NCBI GenBank assembly: GCA_024398955.1
Contig: JAKSIG010000002.1
Location: forward strand, 48,649-112,648
Direction: 5' to 3'
Length of the DNA stretch: 64,000 bases
Source: Fibrobacter sp.
Lineage (GTDB): Bacteria; Fibrobacterota; Fibrobacteria; Fibrobacterales; Fibrobacteraceae
A model generated the notes under the pieces. That model did not search any database and had not been told where the DNA came from. It saw only the letters and a list, made by a program, of their open reading frames with translations. The position numbers and the translations under genes are program-made. Below, one piece after another: positions 26,109 through 33,989 of the stretch; within the stretch, counting starts at the first letter, position 1; each line of letters starts with the position of its first letter.

Positions 26109-26948
26109 ATGTCTCGTGTTAAAACTGTCATAAGGCCCCGTAAGAATCTTCTTGATATTGATATCAAGGGTATTTGGCGTTATCGCGATCTGTACCGGAT
26201 GTACATCCATCGCGATATCGTGACGCAGTACAAGCAGACGATTCTCGGCCCGCTGTGGTACTTGATTCAGCCGCTGATGACTACTGTGATGTACATGTTC
26301 GTATTCGGTGGCCTGGCGGGAATTTCTACCGATGGTCTGCCGCAGCCGCTGTTCTATATGTCGGGCATTGTGCTGTGGAACTATTTTAACGCTTGCTTCA
26401 CGGCATCCAGCGAGGTGTTTACGGCAAATGCAGGCGTCTTTGGCAAGGTGTATTTCCCACGACTGATCGTGCCTCTTTCGGCGGTGACTTCGAACTTGCT
26501 GAAAATGCTAATCCAACTGCTGATTTTTGTGGGACTGTACATTTACTTTGCTGTGAATGGCGCACCACTCCACTTGAATGCAGTGGCTTTGCTGTTCCCG
26601 GTATTTATCGTGATGCTTGCTTTCCATGCGCTTTCCTGGGGATTGATTTTCTCTTCGCTTACCACCAAGTATCGCGACCTGAAATTCCTGATTCAGTTCG
26701 GAATTCAGCTGTTCATGTATGCCACGCCTGTGATTTACCCGCTGAGCGTTGCTCCCGAAAAGTACCGCTGCATTCTGGAACTGAACCCGCTGACCCCAAT
26801 CTTTGAAGCCTTCAAGTACGGAACATTAGGCACAGGAAGCCTTGACTGGGGCGGCCTCGCTTACAGCGCCGTGTTTATGCTTGTGTCGCTCTTCTTTGCC
26901 GTGGTAATCTTCAGCCGCGTAGAACGAAATTTTATGGATACGGTGTAG
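26109..26948 (+). CDS. wzm: ABC-2 polysaccharide export permease (Wzm/TagG type)
   Basis: 279 residues with an amphipathic N-terminal region (RYRDLYRMYIHRDIVTQYKQ) and six membrane spans; TILGPLWYLIQPL and a C-terminal LNPLTPIFEAFKYG segment are characteristic of Wzm/TagG/KpsM-type permeases. With a Wzt ATPase it exports finished polysaccharide linked to undecaprenyl diphosphate. Here the matching ATPase gene is 5.7 kb downstream (32,679), an unusual split. Its base composition is that of the host-like genes, unlike the AT-rich DNA that follows. Confidence 0.86.
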   Translation: MSRVKTVIRPRKNLLDIDIKGIWRYRDLYRMYIHRDIVTQYKQTILGPLWYLIQPLMTTVMYMFVFGGLAGISTDGLPQPLFYMSGIVLWNYFNACFTASSEVFTANAGVFGKVYFPRLIVPLSAVTSNLLKMLIQLLIFVGLYIYFAVNGAPLHLNAVALLFPVFIVMLAFHALSWGLIFSSLTTKYRDLKFLIQFGIQLFMYATPVIYPLSVAPEKYRCILELNPLTPIFEAFKYGTLGTGSLDWGGLAYSAVFMLVSLFFAVVIFSRVERNFMDTV

Positions 26949-27042
26949 TTTACTGTCGCAATAATGCTACACAATATGGTTGGCGAAAAATTCAAGTCTG
27001 CGAAAAATTTTATATCTTATTATAGAAAGCAAGCGAGGCGTT

Positions 27043-27276
27043 ATGGAAGGTTTGCCAAGAACACATGAGAGCGATGTTATTCAATTTGCAGTGCTAGCTA
27101 TAGAGGGTGGTGCAAAGGTTCTTGGTGTTGAGCCGTCCGAATTTTTGAATCGCTTGGAAAAACAGGGCTTGGTTGAAAAAAGATTGTTTGAAGGTTACGA
27201 AATGCTGCATACTCAGAGCAAGGAGTATGTGGCAGATGACATCGCCGAAACCTTGGTCAACTGGGAGAATGATTAA
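27043..27276 (+). CDS. Small DUF3791-like protein A1 (putative antitoxin-like)
   Basis: 77 residues, all helical. The C-terminal signature GYEMLHTQSKEYVADDIAET is the DUF3791 pattern as I remember it. GAGG precedes the ATG at 27,043 by 5 nt. Its TAA overlaps the next gene's ATG (TAATG), so it is translationally coupled to the DUF3990 protein. Two GCGAAAAATT repeats (26,983 and 27,000) lie just upstream, with TATTAT as a possible -10. Small all-helical partners encoded before a predicted ADP-ribosyltransferase are often antitoxins or chaperones; this is inference. Confidence 0.65.
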   Translation: MEGLPRTHESDVIQFAVLAIEGGAKVLGVEPSEFLNRLEKQGLVEKRLFEGYEMLHTQSKEYVADDIAETLVNWEND

Positions 27277-27764
27277 TGTTATTGTATCACGGTTCCCTAG
27301 TTGTCGTTGAGAGGCCTTTGGTTGGCATAGGTCGTTCAGATTTGGACTTTGGACCTGGGTTTTACCTAACAAAACACAGCGAGCAGGCTGAACGGTGGGC
27401 CAAGATTAAGTCCGGTAGAAAGAAAAACTCAGAGGCAATTCTCAATATCTATGATTTTGATAGTGAACTTCTGTTGAATTCTGACTGTCGACATCTTTCT
27501 TTTGAAGACTATAATAAAGATTGGCTTGACTTTGTTGCAGCAAGTCGTAAAGGGCTGAAACCTTGGCTCGGTTACGATGCTATAGAAGGCGGAATAGCTA
27601 ACGACAGTGTTATTACTACTGTAGATTTGTATGTTGATGGGCTTATAACGGTTGAACAGGCTCTAGATAAACTTGTAAATGCAGAACTTCGTCATCAAAT
27701 TTGTATTGCTTCGCAAAAATTTGCTGATGATTGCCTAACCTTTAAAGAATCTATTAGGTTGTAG
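27276..27764 (+). CDS. DUF3990 protein, predicted PARP-like ADP-ribosyltransferase
   Basis: 162 residues. It opens LLYHGSLVVVERPLVGIGRS, then DLDFGPGFYLTKHSEQAERW. The pairing of an HG(S/T) strand with a G.G(F/I)Y..T/A strand followed by a Q/K-A helix is the His-Tyr arrangement of PARP-type NAD-binding ADP-ribosyltransferases, and I recall DUF3990 as belonging to that clan. The third catalytic Glu is not obvious. Cytoplasmic, no signal peptide. It sits between two small helical proteins in one operon, so a toxin-like or target-modifying role is plausible but unproven. Confidence 0.65.
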   Translation: MLLYHGSLVVVERPLVGIGRSDLDFGPGFYLTKHSEQAERWAKIKSGRKKNSEAILNIYDFDSELLLNSDCRHLSFEDYNKDWLDFVAASRKGLKPWLGYDAIEGGIANDSVITTVDLYVDGLITVEQALDKLVNAELRHQICIASQKFADDCLTFKESIRL

Positions 27765-27767
27765 ATT

Positions 27768-27968
27768 ATGAATGAAATGGTTCTTTGGCGCAAAATGGGG
27801 CGGGTGGTTATGCAGCTTGCTACGCAATTGAAAATATCGCCCAAAGAGGCTTTGCTTATATTTTACAACAGCGAAGTTGGCAAGATGATGCATGACCCCA
27901 AGTATGGGTATGAACTGATGAGCGATACCTATATTGTAAATGACATTATCGCTGAATTACGCGGCTGA
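27768..27968 (+). CDS. Small DUF3791-like protein B1
   Basis: 66 residues beginning MNEMVLWRKMGRVVMQLATQ, with SPKEALLIFYNSEVGKMMHD and YELMSDTYIVNDIIAEL. It shares with protein A1 the order helix, lh/ms segment, Y(I/V).(N/D)D.I.E.L, so the two are probably distant paralogues. It starts 4 bp after the DUF3990 stop. A close relative occurs at 28,292. Function unknown; partner of the DUF3990 protein by context. Confidence 0.62.
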   Translation: MNEMVLWRKMGRVVMQLATQLKISPKEALLIFYNSEVGKMMHDPKYGYELMSDTYIVNDIIAELRG

Positions 27969-28042
27969 TTCTGACTCATCATAATTTTTGTTTGGGTTGT
28001 AATGGCTACTGCGATTCTTCAAAATGCTAAATTGAGAAGTAT

Positions 28043-28288
28043 ATGAATTTTTCTGAACAAGAACTGAAAACAATATTTACTTCATCCTGCGTGGAATCTG
28101 CAGCACGGTCTGTTGGTTGCAATGTTTCGGATATGTATGCTCGAATGAAGAAGGTTAATTTAATCGAGGGATATATCTGGAAGTTCTATGAACAATTGCA
28201 TTCCGAAAGTCGAGAACATGTGATTGAAGATGTTCTTGAAACTTTAAAAGCCTGGGAAAATCGGGGGGATGCATTTCAAAGGAGCTGA
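28043..28288 (+). CDS. Small DUF3791-like protein A2
   Basis: 81 residues, relative of A1: SVGCNVSDMYARMKKVNLIE and YEQLHSESREHVIEDVLETL align with A1 residues 25-72. It starts 75 bp after B1 and ends 4 bp before B2. Unlike the first set there is no DUF3990 gene between the A and B proteins. It may be a duplicated immunity-like copy or the remains of a second module. Confidence 0.6.
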   Translation: MNFSEQELKTIFTSSCVESAARSVGCNVSDMYARMKKVNLIEGYIWKFYEQLHSESREHVIEDVLETLKAWENRGDAFQRS

Positions 28289-28291
28289 TCA

Positions 28292-28495
28292 ATGCTGAGT
28301 GATTTGCTAATGTGGAATAAGATAGGAAGAATTGCTACCTGTATTTCCCAAAAATTAGGTGTAACGCCGCTTCAGGCTTTAGATATGTTTTACTCATCGC
28401 CTGTTTGCGACCAGCTTCATTCCGAAGCGACCGGCTTGTATATGATGAGTGATGGCTATATTGCAGATGAAGTTGTATTGAATATGAAAAAATAA
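28292..28495 (+). CDS. Small DUF3791-like protein B2
   Basis: 67 residues, relative of B1: MWNKIGRIATCISQKLGVTP, LQALDMFYSSPVCDQLHSE and LYMMSDGYIADEV align without gaps. An excellent AAGGAG lies 7 nt before the ATG. It closes the A2-B2 pair that lacks a DUF3990 gene. The next gene converges from the minus strand. Confidence 0.6.
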   Translation: MLSDLLMWNKIGRIATCISQKLGVTPLQALDMFYSSPVCDQLHSEATGLYMMSDGYIADEVVLNMKK

Positions 28496-28616
28496 AGCCC
28501 ATCGTCTGCCCCATCATAAGTTAAACCTCGCTACAGAACTGAAATTTTGATATGAATCTTGAAGGTTCATTTTGCAAACTATAGGTGGCATTAAAGAGGG
28601 GAGAATTATCGATATT

Positions 28617-29340
28617 TTAACGATGACTGCTTTTTATGTCGTCAATCATTTTTTGGATAAGGTCGTCATCACATCTTGCCCAGAAAACATCTTGATTTGC
28701 GCCTTCCCATTTTTCGTATGTATAAAAAGTGTAGTATTTGATTTCGCTGTCAATATGCTTTTCGACTTTTCGCTCTTGATTGGAAGGTATAATTCTTTGA
28801 GTAAAGACGCAAATGTTGACTCTATTACCTCTATGTTCGTAGATTTCTTTTAGCTCGTTTAGATGTGAAATCAACAAGGGTTCGTTAGTTGTGTTACACG
28901 CCCTGTGATGATAGAGAAATGTTATGTTTTTTCTCTTAAGACGCAGCATTCTATTGCATCTTTTTTGTATAACATCCTTGACTTCATTTTTTCGCACGTC
29001 ATGATGGGTGAATTCAAATCCTTTTGAACATAGTTCGTCATATTGATTTTTTATTTTTTTCAATAATTTTATTACGGACGACTTGTTTTTCTAAAGCCTG
29101 TTCGCTTTTTAAAAATTGCGGATTCAAAAAATCTTTGTAATAACGCTTCTCGAAAAATAAAATGTATTCAATATTTGAACGGCAAGAAGAAAAGGGTGTG
29201 GAAAAACTCTTTAAATCGTATCTTTTAAGAATGTCATCGGTCAGACAGTTTTCCCCTAGAGAAAGATAAACGTCCTTTTGAAATCGGAATTTCCATTTGG
29301 CGTAAATTTTAAAAATCAAATTTTTAATCTTCTGGTACAT
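28617..29340 (-). pseudogene. Frameshifted DUF1796-type putative papain-like peptidase
   Basis: Two frames together encode one protein of about 240 residues. The 5' part (from ATG 29,340, MYQKIKNLIFKIYAKWKFRF) contains the LSLGENCLTDDIL and STPF segments typical of DUF1796; the 3' part (NQYDELCSKGFEFTHHDVRK, LKRKNITFLYHHR) is its usual C-terminus. The frames meet at about 29,040-29,063 in A7-T-A6 on the minus strand, so a single-base slip breaks the gene. It lies 20 bp after the pyruvyl-transferase stop, in the same AT-rich minus-strand block. Confidence 0.65.
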
Positions 29341-29359
29341 TTGCGTTTTGTCTGTCTTG

Positions 29360-30493
29360 TCAAAGAATTTGTTCCAGTGCATCCAAATTCTGCTTCGCCT
29401 TTTGACGCAGTTCGTCAGAAACGACAATGGGCTTGTCGTGGAAGGTTTCCATTTGACGCAGTACGTCATTTGGGGTAACAAGTTTGATCGGAATGCATCG
29501 TTCTTCTAATCCCATATGTTTGTAGAAATTAAGTGTCTTTTCACGATGAACAGGGAAGGAAAGAACACTTTTGCCCAAGGAAACTCCCAATACGCCTACA
29601 TGCAATTTTTCAGTGACGACGCAATCCATTTCTGAAATTAGGGAACACATTTGCCAACAGTTGTGATAGTTGTACGAGTATGTATCAATTCCTGCTTCGG
29701 TAAAAGAGTTCTTTATTCTTGCAATTACATTTTTTGTTTTTTGGCCGATGTTATAAAAGTTGTCTTCGCTAATAACGACTAGATATTCTGAATGTTTCTT
29801 TAGGAATTCAATAAGCCCAGGAAGGATTATGTCGGCAAGACACTCGCATGGTCGTAAACCATCGGGAATATGCACTAGTAATTTCTTTCGGCCTGCAGCG
29901 ATTGCGTCAAGTTCTGATTTTTCTTCCAAAGGATCAAGCATATCTCGTGTTACCACAAGTGCTGTATCTGCGGTGGCGAACATGGCTTTGTTGGTGACTC
30001 CATATTCTTTGAAAATTTTAAGAGTTTCTTCATCACGAAATAGGACAAGTTTTGCCTTGTTCAGCATCTTCACTATTTCTTTTCGAAGCCATGGTGTGTC
30101 AATAGGCCCTCCGCCTACGCCAAGAACATAAACAGGCTTGTGCATTAACTGGTACAGTTTGGCAGGGAGAATGAACCGTAAATAACGAATCTTTGCTGCG
30201 CCAATGATGGTCGCATCGTCCCATAAGCTTCCGCCTGATATCAACACAAATGCATCTGCCAGCAAACAGGAAAGAAAATTTTTTTTGCGGGTGTAGCCTA
30301 ATTCCTTTCGACAGAAATCTCCAATTCCAAAAGGTCTATAGCTAGCGCGTTTCCATTGGATAAAGTCAACAGATTTAAAATCAAGTTCTAGACATTTCTT
30401 GTAAAAAAGAAGTGCGAAAAGGTTGTCTCCAAAATTGGCATCATGAAGATACCCTTGCAGCATAACGCATTTTTTACGCTTAAAGAAAAACAT
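29360..30493 (-). CDS. Polysaccharide pyruvyl-transferase family protein 1
   Basis: 377 residues from the ATG at 30,493, whose A/T bases overlap the upstream stop (TAATG). Family features are the opening GYLHDANFGDNLFALLFYKK, VLISGGSLWDDA, VYVLGVGGGPI, FRDEETLKIFKEYGV and the C-terminal EKLHVGVLGVSLGK. The GT-B-like CsaB/WcaK family adds ketal pyruvate (or in some members a sugar) to polysaccharide. Cytoplasmic. The acceptor is unknown; co-transcribed with the double glycosyltransferase upstream. Confidence 0.8.
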   Translation of the reverse strand: MFFFKRKKCVMLQGYLHDANFGDNLFALLFYKKCLELDFKSVDFIQWKRASYRPFGIGDFCRKELGYTRKKNFLSCLLADAFVLISGGSLWDDATIIGAAKIRYLRFILPAKLYQLMHKPVYVLGVGGGPIDTPWLRKEIVKMLNKAKLVLFRDEETLKIFKEYGVTNKAMFATADTALVVTRDMLDPLEEKSELDAIAAGRKKLLVHIPDGLRPCECLADIILPGLIEFLKKHSEYLVVISEDNFYNIGQKTKNVIARIKNSFTEAGIDTYSYNYHNCWQMCSLISEMDCVVTEKLHVGVLGVSLGKSVLSFPVHREKTLNFYKHMGLEERCIPIKLVTPNDVLRQMETFHDKPIVVSDELRQKAKQNLDALEQIL

Positions 30494-32517
30494 TATAGAA
30501 CTACTTCCAAGAAAGGCAAACAACGCAGAGAATCGGAATTTTCATAAAGAACAGAATTTTCGTAATAAAAGGAAATTCCGTTAGGATTTCTTTCTATCTG
30601 CATCATGATGTCTTTGTACTCAACACTATTGTTGTAAAAACTATTGTTCTTTATTCTGTTTTCGTATTCCTGTTTGTCTTGTGGCAAAAATTTATAATGC
30701 CTTAGAACAAAACAGCAGGGTACATCGCCCCAAGATATTTTGGGGGCAAGGTAATGGCAATTTGCGTATAAAGTGTTTTTGTCAAAATAAAAAATGGACT
30801 GTTTAGATTGAGCTCCTTCAATACCAAATAATCTGTTCTTGGGACCACCATAAATAGTATCGCATGATTCTTTGCTTCCGATATCGTTTACTTTTCTTAA
30901 AAAATAACTGTCTTTGTCGAATGAATTTAACTTAATCGGAACATCCATGATATCATAATTTGTGCCAAATAATGGATTTCTAGAATACATATCTAGCATA
31001 AATCCCCAGAGTCTTCGATGCCCTTTATTATGCATTTTTCGGATAAGACTTTCAATAGAATTATTTTCGCTACCAATATAGTCTAGCAATTCATCGGAGT
31101 CTACAACGATATACCATCTATCATAACCGTTTAGTACAAGAATTCTTTGAATCCAGGCTTCTTTGCGGAGAGTTTGAAACGGTTCTGAAGTTTGGAAAAT
31201 CTTTGTGTCTTGTTGCTGCTTTAAAAATTCTAAAGTTCCGTCAGTAGAACCATTGTCTAGAACGATGAATTGATGTACGCCAAGGCTACGATAATGCTTG
31301 TAGAAAAGTTGCATTCGTTGCTGCTCGTTCCTTTCAACTACGACTACTGTGGGCACACAGGGATCTTTTGAAAAAGAATGAACTTCTTGCAAGCAATTGA
31401 TTTTATCTTCGAAAAATGCTTGGGCTTGTGTTTGAATTTTTCCGAGATATTTTTCGCTTTTCCAGTAGCTAAAATATTTTTTATACTCGTTGGCTTTGAT
31501 CTCTTTGGTCAAGTCTGTTGCAGTAGACTTGTAGTATAGTTTTTTCCACCAGAGTTTGGTTTTTATTTTTACCAAAAAAGAAATTATGGGGATAAAATGA
31601 TGATATAGGTTTGGGTGAATAGAAAATAGAGCATACGAGATATTTTTGTACAAGGATAAGTTCTTTTTTGATATTTTGAAATAAATCTTTCGGAATCCTT
31701 TTTGAATGGTTTTCCATCTATTTTGAATGTTTTTTTTTGTAAACATTCTTGCATTGAAAAAATCTTTCCAAATAGCATAGAATGGAGAAAACCAATAGAG
31801 TATAGCGTTTGGGGATGCTTTGGCGTTAAGTAGAAAATTTAATCTTATGAGAATTCCTTCGCAAAGATCTAGACGTTTCTCATTGGTTCGATTTGCTGTT
31901 ATGCCTAAGGGGTTTGATATATAGTTGTATCCGATGTATGGAATGATTGTGATTATTTCGGCGGCTTCAAAGATGTCGTGCATTATGAAAATATCTTCCC
32001 ATAGTTTACCTAAAGGGAAGCGAATGTTTTCAAAAAGTCCTTTCCCGTATAGCTTATGCCAAACATAATTGTAGCGAATGCCGTCTTGTTTTATGAAATC
32101 TTTGCTACTGCCTGTCCATGCTTTTAGGTTGCTGTAAAATAGCGTTTTATTTGATTCATCGACTTTATGAAAATTACAGATAGCAATGTCTGCTTTATTT
32201 TCTATTGCTGCATGATACAGATTTTCAAACATTGCTGGTTCTATGTAATCATCGCTATCTACAAATCCGATGAAATCGCCTTTGGCAATATCTAATCCTG
32301 CGTTTCTGGCTGCAGAAAGACCTTGGTTTTCTTGATGAATGACCTTGATTCTAGAATCTTTTTTAGTGTATTCATCACATATCTTCCCACTGGTGTCTGT
32401 AGAACCGTCGTCAATAAGAATTATTTCTAAATCATTAAAGGTCTGGGTGATAACGCTATCCAAACATTTTCTGAGATATTTTTCAACTTGGTAAACTGGA
32501 ATGATTATAGAAATCAT
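30493..32517 (-). CDS. Two-domain glycosyltransferase (GT2 + Glyco_tranf_2_4)
   Basis: About 674 residues from ATG 32,517. The N-terminal GT2 (ISIIIPVYQVEKYLRKCLDS, LIDDGSTDTSGKICD, VDSDDYIEP) ends near residue 270; a linker of about 100 residues follows, then a second GT-A-like domain with VVVVERNEQQRMQLFYKHYR, LDNGSTDGTLEFLKQQ and VVDSDELLDY, matching Glyco_tranf_2_4. Two transferases in one chain suggest two successive additions. An in-frame TTG lies upstream, but the ATG matches the usual GT2 start. AT-rich. Confidence 0.8.
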   Translation of the reverse strand: MISIIIPVYQVEKYLRKCLDSVITQTFNDLEIILIDDGSTDTSGKICDEYTKKDSRIKVIHQENQGLSAARNAGLDIAKGDFIGFVDSDDYIEPAMFENLYHAAIENKADIAICNFHKVDESNKTLFYSNLKAWTGSSKDFIKQDGIRYNYVWHKLYGKGLFENIRFPLGKLWEDIFIMHDIFEAAEIITIIPYIGYNYISNPLGITANRTNEKRLDLCEGILIRLNFLLNAKASPNAILYWFSPFYAIWKDFFNARMFTKKNIQNRWKTIQKGFRKIYFKISKKNLSLYKNISYALFSIHPNLYHHFIPIISFLVKIKTKLWWKKLYYKSTATDLTKEIKANEYKKYFSYWKSEKYLGKIQTQAQAFFEDKINCLQEVHSFSKDPCVPTVVVVERNEQQRMQLFYKHYRSLGVHQFIVLDNGSTDGTLEFLKQQQDTKIFQTSEPFQTLRKEAWIQRILVLNGYDRWYIVVDSDELLDYIGSENNSIESLIRKMHNKGHRRLWGFMLDMYSRNPLFGTNYDIMDVPIKLNSFDKDSYFLRKVNDIGSKESCDTIYGGPKNRLFGIEGAQSKQSIFYFDKNTLYANCHYLAPKISWGDVPCCFVLRHYKFLPQDKQEYENRIKNNSFYNNSVEYKDIMMQIERNPNGISFYYENSVLYENSDSLRCLPFLEVVL

Positions 32518-32678
32518 GGAAAGAGTAGAGTAAAACTTGCTTGCTGATGAATTTTGAAATGATATTGGGTTCAATACATATATAAAAATAACAAAAAAAA
32601 CGGGCTTTATTTTTTACAAATAAATATTTTTTTAAATTTGTGAATGAAATCGGTATTGTGGAAAGAGTTCTGGTAATA

Positions 32679-33989
32679 ATGTCAACTGCGATTGAATTTA
32701 ATAATATTGGTAAAATGTACCGTTTAGGTCGTGTGGGCACAGGGACTTTGAGCCATGACCTGAACCGTTTTTGGCAAACGAAAATTTTACGCCGTGAAGA
32801 TCCGTACCTAAAAATTGGCCAGACCAATGACCGTACCACCAAGGGTGACTCTGATTACGTATGGGCTTTGAAGAATATCAATTTCAAGGTGAAAGAAGGG
32901 GAAGTCCTTGGCATCATCGGCAAAAATGGCGCTGGTAAAAGCACCCTGCTAAAACTCCTAAGTAATATTACATCTCCGACTACGGGCGAAATTACGGCAT
33001 ACGGTCGTATCGCCAGCCTTCTTGAAGTGGGCACCGGTTTCCATCCCGAGATGACAGGCCGTGAAAACATCTACATGAACGGCTCCATCATGGGTATGAC
33101 CCGCAGTGAAATCAACCGCAAGCTAGATGAAATCGTGGATTTTGCCGGTGTGGAACGTTACTTGGATACGCCTGTAAAACGCTACTCCAGTGGCATGACA
33201 GTTCGCTTGGGATTTGCTGTTGCCGCGTTCCTAGAACCAGAAATTCTTGTGGTCGATGAAGTGCTCACCGTAGGCGATGCCGAGTTTCAAAAGAAGGCTT
33301 TGGGCAAGATGAATGATGTTGCCATGGGCGAGGGTCGGACAGTTCTGTTTGTAAGCCACAATATGGCCGCGGTTCGTAATTTATGCACAAAAGGGGTTGT
33401 TCTTCAGAATGGCCAATTAGTTTTTGAAGGCAAAACTGATGATGCAGTTGATTATTACATAGAATCAGGTAGTTCCAAAATTATTTCGAATGCCATAATT
33501 TCTGATAGTCACAGACCTGAAAAAGCGATGCTTTTGAAGGAAATCGAGTTTTTGAATGCGTGTATACTGAATGCAGATCCTGGTAATGTTGCAAATAATG
33601 AACCGATAAAAGTTGAAATAACTTTAAAAAGAAATAAATTGCAACTTAAGAAATGCCAGTACTCAATCATTATTGTGAATCAAAAAGATGAAAATGTTAT
33701 CAATGCTGTAACAAAACCTATAGATATTCCTCAGGATAGGAATGAATTTACTGTTGTTTTATGTTTGTATAATCATGGACTTCCTAAAGGTCGTTACAGA
33801 ATAGATTTTGTTGCTTCTATAAAAGATTTTGCGAATGGCTCGCATAATTATGATGTTATTCGTAAAGTTCTTTCTTTTGATGTGACTCTATTAGAACGCA
33901 TAAATAGACTTGAGTTTGTTTCTTGGGATGCTAAGGTGGGACACATTTTACATTATAATGGGGAAAACCTCGAGGTTCACATCCGATAA
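32679..33989 (+). CDS. wzt: ABC polysaccharide export ATPase with C-terminal Wzt sugar-binding domain
   Basis: About 436 residues. The ATPase has Walker A GKNGAGKST (about 81), Q-loop region LLEVGTGFHPEMTGREN, signature YSSGM (about 169) and Walker B ILVVDEVLTVGDAE (about 190). After about residue 265 a beta-rich Wzt-C-type domain follows, which in E. coli O8/O9a recognises the modified end of the polymer. The ATPase half has host-like composition; from about 33,380 the DNA becomes AT-rich. Permease Wzm is 5.7 kb upstream. The stop overlaps the next start (TAATG). Confidence 0.88.
   Translation: MSTAIEFNNIGKMYRLGRVGTGTLSHDLNRFWQTKILRREDPYLKIGQTNDRTTKGDSDYVWALKNINFKVKEGEVLGIIGKNGAGKSTLLKLLSNITSPTTGEITAYGRIASLLEVGTGFHPEMTGRENIYMNGSIMGMTRSEINRKLDEIVDFAGVERYLDTPVKRYSSGMTVRLGFAVAAFLEPEILVVDEVLTVGDAEFQKKALGKMNDVAMGEGRTVLFVSHNMAAVRNLCTKGVVLQNGQLVFEGKTDDAVDYYIESGSSKIISNAIISDSHRPEKAMLLKEIEFLNACILNADPGNVANNEPIKVEITLKRNKLQLKKCQYSIIIVNQKDENVINAVTKPIDIPQDRNEFTVVLCLYNHGLPKGRYRIDFVASIKDFANGSHNYDVIRKVLSFDVTLLERINRLEFVSWDAKVGHILHYNGENLEVHIR

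Noticed and set aside
28551..28570. ATGAATCTT-G-AAGGTTCAT near-palindrome between convergent genes as a terminator
   Set aside because: One-base loop cannot form a hairpin and no T run follows.
28617..29063. Programmed -1 frameshift to make full-length DUF1796 protein
   Set aside because: No canonical slippery heptamer with a downstream stem or pseudoknot was seen; decay or slippage is simpler.
26949..32678. Insertion sequence or integron behind the split of wzm and wzt
   Set aside because: No transposase, integrase, terminal inverted repeat or target duplication could be found in this stretch.
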